From Agrobacterium fabrum (lineage in GTDB: Bacteria; Pseudomonadota; Alphaproteobacteria; Rhizobiales; Rhizobiaceae): a stretch of 8,637 bases of DNA. Position 1 is the stretch's first letter, and the number at the start of each line of letters is the position of its first letter. Of the stretch, positions 6,408 through 8,637 are shown piece by piece. Below the pieces are notes generated by a model. That model made no database searches, was not told where the DNA came from, and saw only the letters and a list, made by a program, of their open reading frames with translations. Location: NCBI GenBank assembly GCA_003241215.1, contig QFOL01000160.1:1-8637 (forward strand). The letters run 5' to 3'. The position numbers and the translations under genes were made by a program.

Positions 6408-7145
6408 ATGATTTTTGATGCGGCGAGACTCGCCTTCCACAATCTCTTTGCCGCCGAAACCCGGTCGGTATTCTGGAAGGTTCTGGGGCTCACGCTTCTG
6501 GTGCTGGCGGCGCTGTGGTTCGCCATCCGGTCGATCTTCATCTATTTCGCCCTGCCGTGGGTGGATACGCTTATCCCCGGCGTGCCTGATTGGGCTGGCT
6601 GGCTGACCTTCGTTTTCGCCATTTTCGCCGGCATCGGCCTGGCGCTGGCGCTCGCGCTGCTTATCTCGCCGGTCACCGCCGTCATTGCCGGCCTGTTTCT
6701 TGACGATGTCGCCGAAATCGTTGAAAAAAAGAGCTATCCGGACGATCCGCCAGGCAAGGCGATGCCGGTCGGCGAGGCCGTGCTGTCCTCCATCAAGTTC
6801 TTCGGTGTCGTCATCGCCGGCAACCTTGTTGCGCTGTTGCTGCTTCTGGTGCCGGGCGTCAATCTCATCGCGTTTTTCCTGGTGAACGGTTATCTGCTCG
6901 GCCGGGAATTCTTCGAATTTGCGGCGATGCGTTTCCGCTCGCCCGCCGAAGCCCGACAGTTCCGTTCAAAACATCGCACCACCGTCTTCATGGCCGGGCT
7001 GGTGATAGCGGCCTTCCTGGCGGTGCCGTTCCTCAACCTGTTGACGCCGCTTTTTGCCGCCTCGATGATGGTGCATCTGCACAAGGCCGTCAGCCGGCGC
7101 GATCCCTCATTCGCCGCCGGCAGCACCGAACAGCTGCGCGGGTAA
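6408..7145 (+). CDS. EI24 domain / CysZ-like integral membrane protein
   Basis: The 245-residue product is strongly hydrophobic. Likely membrane segments lie at about residues 23-48, 63-97, 129-163 (long, possibly a re-entrant or paired helix) and 191-215. The stretch NGYLLGREFFEFAAMRF (160-176) and the acidic loop FLDDVAEIVEKKSYP (97-111) are typical of the EI24 family. That family includes CysZ, which mediates sulfate uptake in enterobacteria, and many alphaproteobacterial members annotated as sulfate transporter family proteins. No cysteine-biosynthesis gene is nearby, so the sulfate role is only a family-level guess. The start is well supported: AGGGAG (6396-6401) is 6 nt before the ATG. 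The 3' end overlaps nth on the opposite strand by 39 bp. Confidence 0.85.
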   Translation: MIFDAARLAFHNLFAAETRSVFWKVLGLTLLVLAALWFAIRSIFIYFALPWVDTLIPGVPDWAGWLTFVFAIFAGIGLALALALLISPVTAVIAGLFLDDVAEIVEKKSYPDDPPGKAMPVGEAVLSSIKFFGVVIAGNLVALLLLLVPGVNLIAFFLVNGYLLGREFFEFAAMRFRSPAEARQFRSKHRTTVFMAGLVIAAFLAVPFLNLLTPLFAASMMVHLHKAVSRRDPSFAAGSTEQLRG

Positions 7146-7889
7146 CTCCACCAGCGGCGCCGGAATATCGAAGGTCTTTTCCGGCGATTTGCAGATATCG
7201 GCAATCACGCAACGTTCGCATTCCGGCTTGCGCGCCTTGCAGCAATAACGCCCGTGCAGGATCAGCCAGTGATGAGCGTGGAACAGATATTGTTCGGGAA
7301 TGATGCGGATCAGCCGGTCTTCAACCTCGTCAGGGGTTTTGCCCGGCGCAAGACAGAGCCGGTTGGCAATGCGGAAGACGTGGGTATCCACCGCAAGCGT
7401 GGGCACGCCGAAGGCCATGGACATCACCACATTGGCCGTCTTACGGCCGACGCCCGGCAGCGTCACCAGTTCCTCGCGGGTTCTCGGCACCTCGCCGCCG
7501 AAATTGTCGATCAGCATCTGCGACAGGGCGATGACGTTTTTCGCCTTGTTGCGGTAAAGCCCGATGGTCTTGATATGGCCGATCAGTTCTTCCTCGCCGA
7601 GCGCCAGCATCTTTTCCGGCGTATCGGCCACCTTGAACAGCGCGCGTGTGGCCCGGTTCACGCCCACATCGGTTGCCTGCGCGGAAAGCGCCACTGCTAC
7701 CAGCAGGGTGAAGGGATTGGTATGTTCCAGCTCGCCTTTCGGCTCCGGCCGCTGGATGGAAAAACGGCGGAAGATTTCGGTCAGCTCGTCCTTCGAATAG
7801 GCCGTCTTCACCCGCGCCGGCTTGCGCGCAGATGCCGGATTTGACTTTTTCAATGTTTGGGTGCTGGATCGTTTCTTGGCGACTGTCAT
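7107..7889 (-). CDS. nth: Endonuclease III (DNA glycosylase/AP lyase)
   Basis: The 260-residue protein removes oxidised pyrimidines from DNA and cuts the abasic strand in base-excision repair. The helix-hairpin-helix motif LPGVGRKTA (residues 144-152) contains the catalytic Lys150, and Asp168 in VDTHV is the second catalytic residue; their spacing of 18 matches E. coli Nth (Lys120/Asp138). The 4Fe-4S cluster cysteines are Cys217, 224, 227 and 233 in the exact C-x6-C-x2-C-x5-C pattern. Compared with E. coli (211 residues) there is a basic, Lys/Ala/Ser-rich N-terminal extension of about 30 residues, common in rhizobial homologues, and a short C-terminal tail that covers the 39-bp overlap with the converging membrane-protein gene. 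The ATG at 7889 lacks an obvious Shine-Dalgarno; a -10-like TATAGA ends 6 nt before it, so the message may be almost leaderless. Confidence 0.96.
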   Translation of the reverse strand: MTVAKKRSSTQTLKKSNPASARKPARVKTAYSKDELTEIFRRFSIQRPEPKGELEHTNPFTLLVAVALSAQATDVGVNRATRALFKVADTPEKMLALGEEELIGHIKTIGLYRNKAKNVIALSQMLIDNFGGEVPRTREELVTLPGVGRKTANVVMSMAFGVPTLAVDTHVFRIANRLCLAPGKTPDEVEDRLIRIIPEQYLFHAHHWLILHGRYCCKARKPECERCVIADICKSPEKTFDIPAPLVELPAQLFGAAGGE

Positions 7890-7925
7890 GGACTATCTAT
7901 AGCCAGCCCGCCCAAAGGAAAGCAA
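7876..7925. promoter_or_regulatory. Overlapping divergent promoter candidates between nth and the DUF2244 gene
   Basis: Only 37 bp separate the two divergent start codons. On the - strand TTGCTT (7925-7920), an 18-bp spacer and TATAGA (7901-7896) point to nth, with a start predicted at or next to its ATG. On the + strand TTGGCG (7876-7881), 16 bp and TATAGC (7898-7903) point to the DUF2244 gene. Both -10 boxes share the palindrome CTATAG (7897-7902). Both -35 boxes are weak and lie inside or at the edge of the opposite gene. Confidence 0.3.
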
Positions 7926-7926
7926 C

Positions 7927-8409
7927 GTGGATACGCTCAACGACAAGCCGATTTTCGCGGCGGAACTCGTTCCGCACCGTTCGCTCGGCAGAAGGGGTTT
8001 CCGGCTTCTCCTGCTTTTCTCCGGGCTCGCCTGTCTCATCTATGGCGGCTTTTTCCTCGCCACCGGGGCATGGCCGGTCGGCCTGTTCTTCGGGCTGGAT
8101 TTCCTGCTGCTTTATGCCGCTTTCCGCGCCAATTATCGGGCGGCGAAGGCGCGGGAAGAGGTCAGCGTTTCGCGCACCAGCCTGTCGATCCGCAAATTTT
8201 CGCCGGCCGGGCGGATGGTGGAGCATCGCTTCAATCCCTTCTGGGCGCGCTTCAGGGTAAGGCGGCATGACGAGATCGGTATCGTCTCCATGCATGTGAC
8301 GGGTGAAGGCCGGGCGACCGATATCGGTTCGTTTCTCAACCCGGATGACCGGGAGAGTTTCGCCAAGGCCTTTGGCAGCGCACTGGCGACTGTGCGGCGG
8401 CGGATGTGA
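7927..8409 (+). CDS. DUF2244 family membrane protein
   Basis: The 160-residue protein starts at GTG; AAAGGAAAG (7914-7922) supplies the ribosome site, with AGGA 7 nt before the start. Two adjacent membrane helices are visible at about residues 25-45 and 49-66, separated by a short turn (TGAWP), so both ends should lie on the same side, probably the cytoplasm. The soluble C-terminal part has the features I associate with DUF2244: NPFWARFRV (103-111) and IGSFLNPDDRESFAKAF (133-149). The N-terminal LVPHRSLGRRGF (14-25) also fits. No biochemical function is established for this family. It sits divergent to nth, an arrangement recalled in several Rhizobiales, but a link to DNA repair is not shown. 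Normal length; no sign of damage. Confidence 0.85.
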   Translation: MDTLNDKPIFAAELVPHRSLGRRGFRLLLLFSGLACLIYGGFFLATGAWPVGLFFGLDFLLLYAAFRANYRAAKAREEVSVSRTSLSIRKFSPAGRMVEHRFNPFWARFRVRRHDEIGIVSMHVTGEGRATDIGSFLNPDDRESFAKAFGSALATVRRRM

Positions 8410-8453
8410 GGGGATCAGGAAGTTGCCGTGGCGCGGCGCTCTCCTTCCTCATC

Positions 8454-8555
8454 CCTGTGCTTGTCACAGAGATTCAGCCAGCCCAAGTCTTTGGGCTGAA
8501 AAGAGTCCTTCGCCACGCGGACGCGTGTCTATTGGATGCCTGTGACAAGCACAGG
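8454..8555. repeat. Three-stem palindromic intergenic repeat (rhizobial type)
   Basis: A perfect 16-bp outer inverted repeat, CCTGTGCTTGTCACAG (8454-8469) with its complement at 8540-8555, encloses two further hairpins. These are CAGCCCAA / TTGGGCTG with a GTCT loop (8479-8498), and CACGCG / CGCGTG around a 2-nt centre (8514-8527). The folded form is a cloverleaf of one long stem plus two arms. From memory, close copies of this sequence (CCTGTG-CTTGTCACAG, AGTCCTTCGCCACGCGG) occur in many places in Agrobacterium and Rhizobium genomes, often mis-annotated as short ORFs. It differs in sequence from the element at 5111-5232. It may act as a transcript end or as a dispersed non-autonomous repeat. 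The 44 bases from 8410 to 8453 show nothing else convincing. Confidence 0.75.
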
Positions 8556-8596
8556 AATTGTCTGTCGGAATTATGCTTTATTGTTCGGGAAGTTGG

Positions 8597-8628
8597 ATGA
8601 CCTCCGAGGCGGCCACCCCGGAGGTCAT
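8597..8628. other. Hairpin at window edge (terminator, or palindrome inside a gene end)
   Basis: ATGACCTCCG (8597-8606) and CGGAGGTCAT (8619-8628) form a perfect 10-bp stem with a 12-nt loop. No T-run is visible on the + strand before the window ends; the - strand continues with a non-T-rich CCAACTT. The stretch is also open for translation both ways: on + from ATG 8573 or 8597 to the edge, and on - as a frame ending at TAA (8582-8584) with residues GVAASEVIQLPEQ. It could therefore be a terminator-like hairpin, the start of a gene, or the end of one; the window is too short to decide. Confidence 0.3.
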
Positions 8629-8637
8629 GCGATTGTA

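Noticed and set aside
8406..8600. A 64-codon + strand frame after the DUF2244 gene
   Set aside because: Nearly all of it is translation of the three-stem palindromic repeat; such frames are a known source of false hypothetical proteins in rhizobial genomes.

Overview
The window looks like chromosomal DNA of an alphaproteobacterium of the family Rhizobiaceae, most likely Agrobacterium or a close relative. The reasons are the high GC content with GC-rich third positions, the polyol gene cluster of the Rhodobacter/rhizobial type, a DUF2244 gene divergent from nth, and two palindromic intergenic repeats of the kind common in rhizobial genomes. The taxonomic call comes from pattern recognition only; no search was run.

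Left region (1-5069, all + strand): the 3' part of a sugar-alcohol (polyol) utilisation operon. It holds the C-terminal part of an ABC importer ATPase (SmoK-like), a short-chain sorbitol dehydrogenase (smoS/polS), a long-chain mannitol 2-dehydrogenase (mtlK), a HAD-superfamily sugar-phosphatase-like protein, and an FGGY kinase with a D-ribulokinase-type TCSLV motif. Gaps are short or absent (ATGA overlap, 61 bp, 7 bp, 60 bp), so one transcript is likely. The expected logic is import of a polyol, oxidation to a ketose (sorbitol or mannitol to fructose, arabitol to xylulose, possibly ribitol to ribulose), then phosphorylation of the ketose. The kinase type and the extra HAD phosphatase are what differ from the textbook mannitol/sorbitol operons.

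Middle region (5070-6407): a long imperfect inverted repeat lies between convergent genes. It is followed by a rho-independent terminator and then by an RpiR/MurR-family regulator on the - strand. The regulator has a well-formed sigma-70-type promoter (TTGAAT, 17 bp, TATAAT) nested inside a 7-bp inverted repeat that could be an operator. It is a plausible regulator of the polyol operon, but the operon's own promoter lies outside the window.

Right region (6408-8637): housekeeping genes. An EI24/CysZ-like membrane protein (+) overlaps endonuclease III (nth, -) tail to tail by 39 bp. nth is divergent, across only 37 bp, from a small DUF2244 membrane protein (+). The last 228 bp hold no convincing complete gene: they contain a 102-bp three-stem palindromic repeat and, at the edge, a 10-bp-stem hairpin of uncertain role.

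I saw no defence, mobile-element, CRISPR, tRNA or rRNA signal. The most useful leads are the substrate question raised by the kinase/HAD pair, the unusual SIS domain of the regulator, and the structured intergenic elements. I do not think the window holds a wholly new system.
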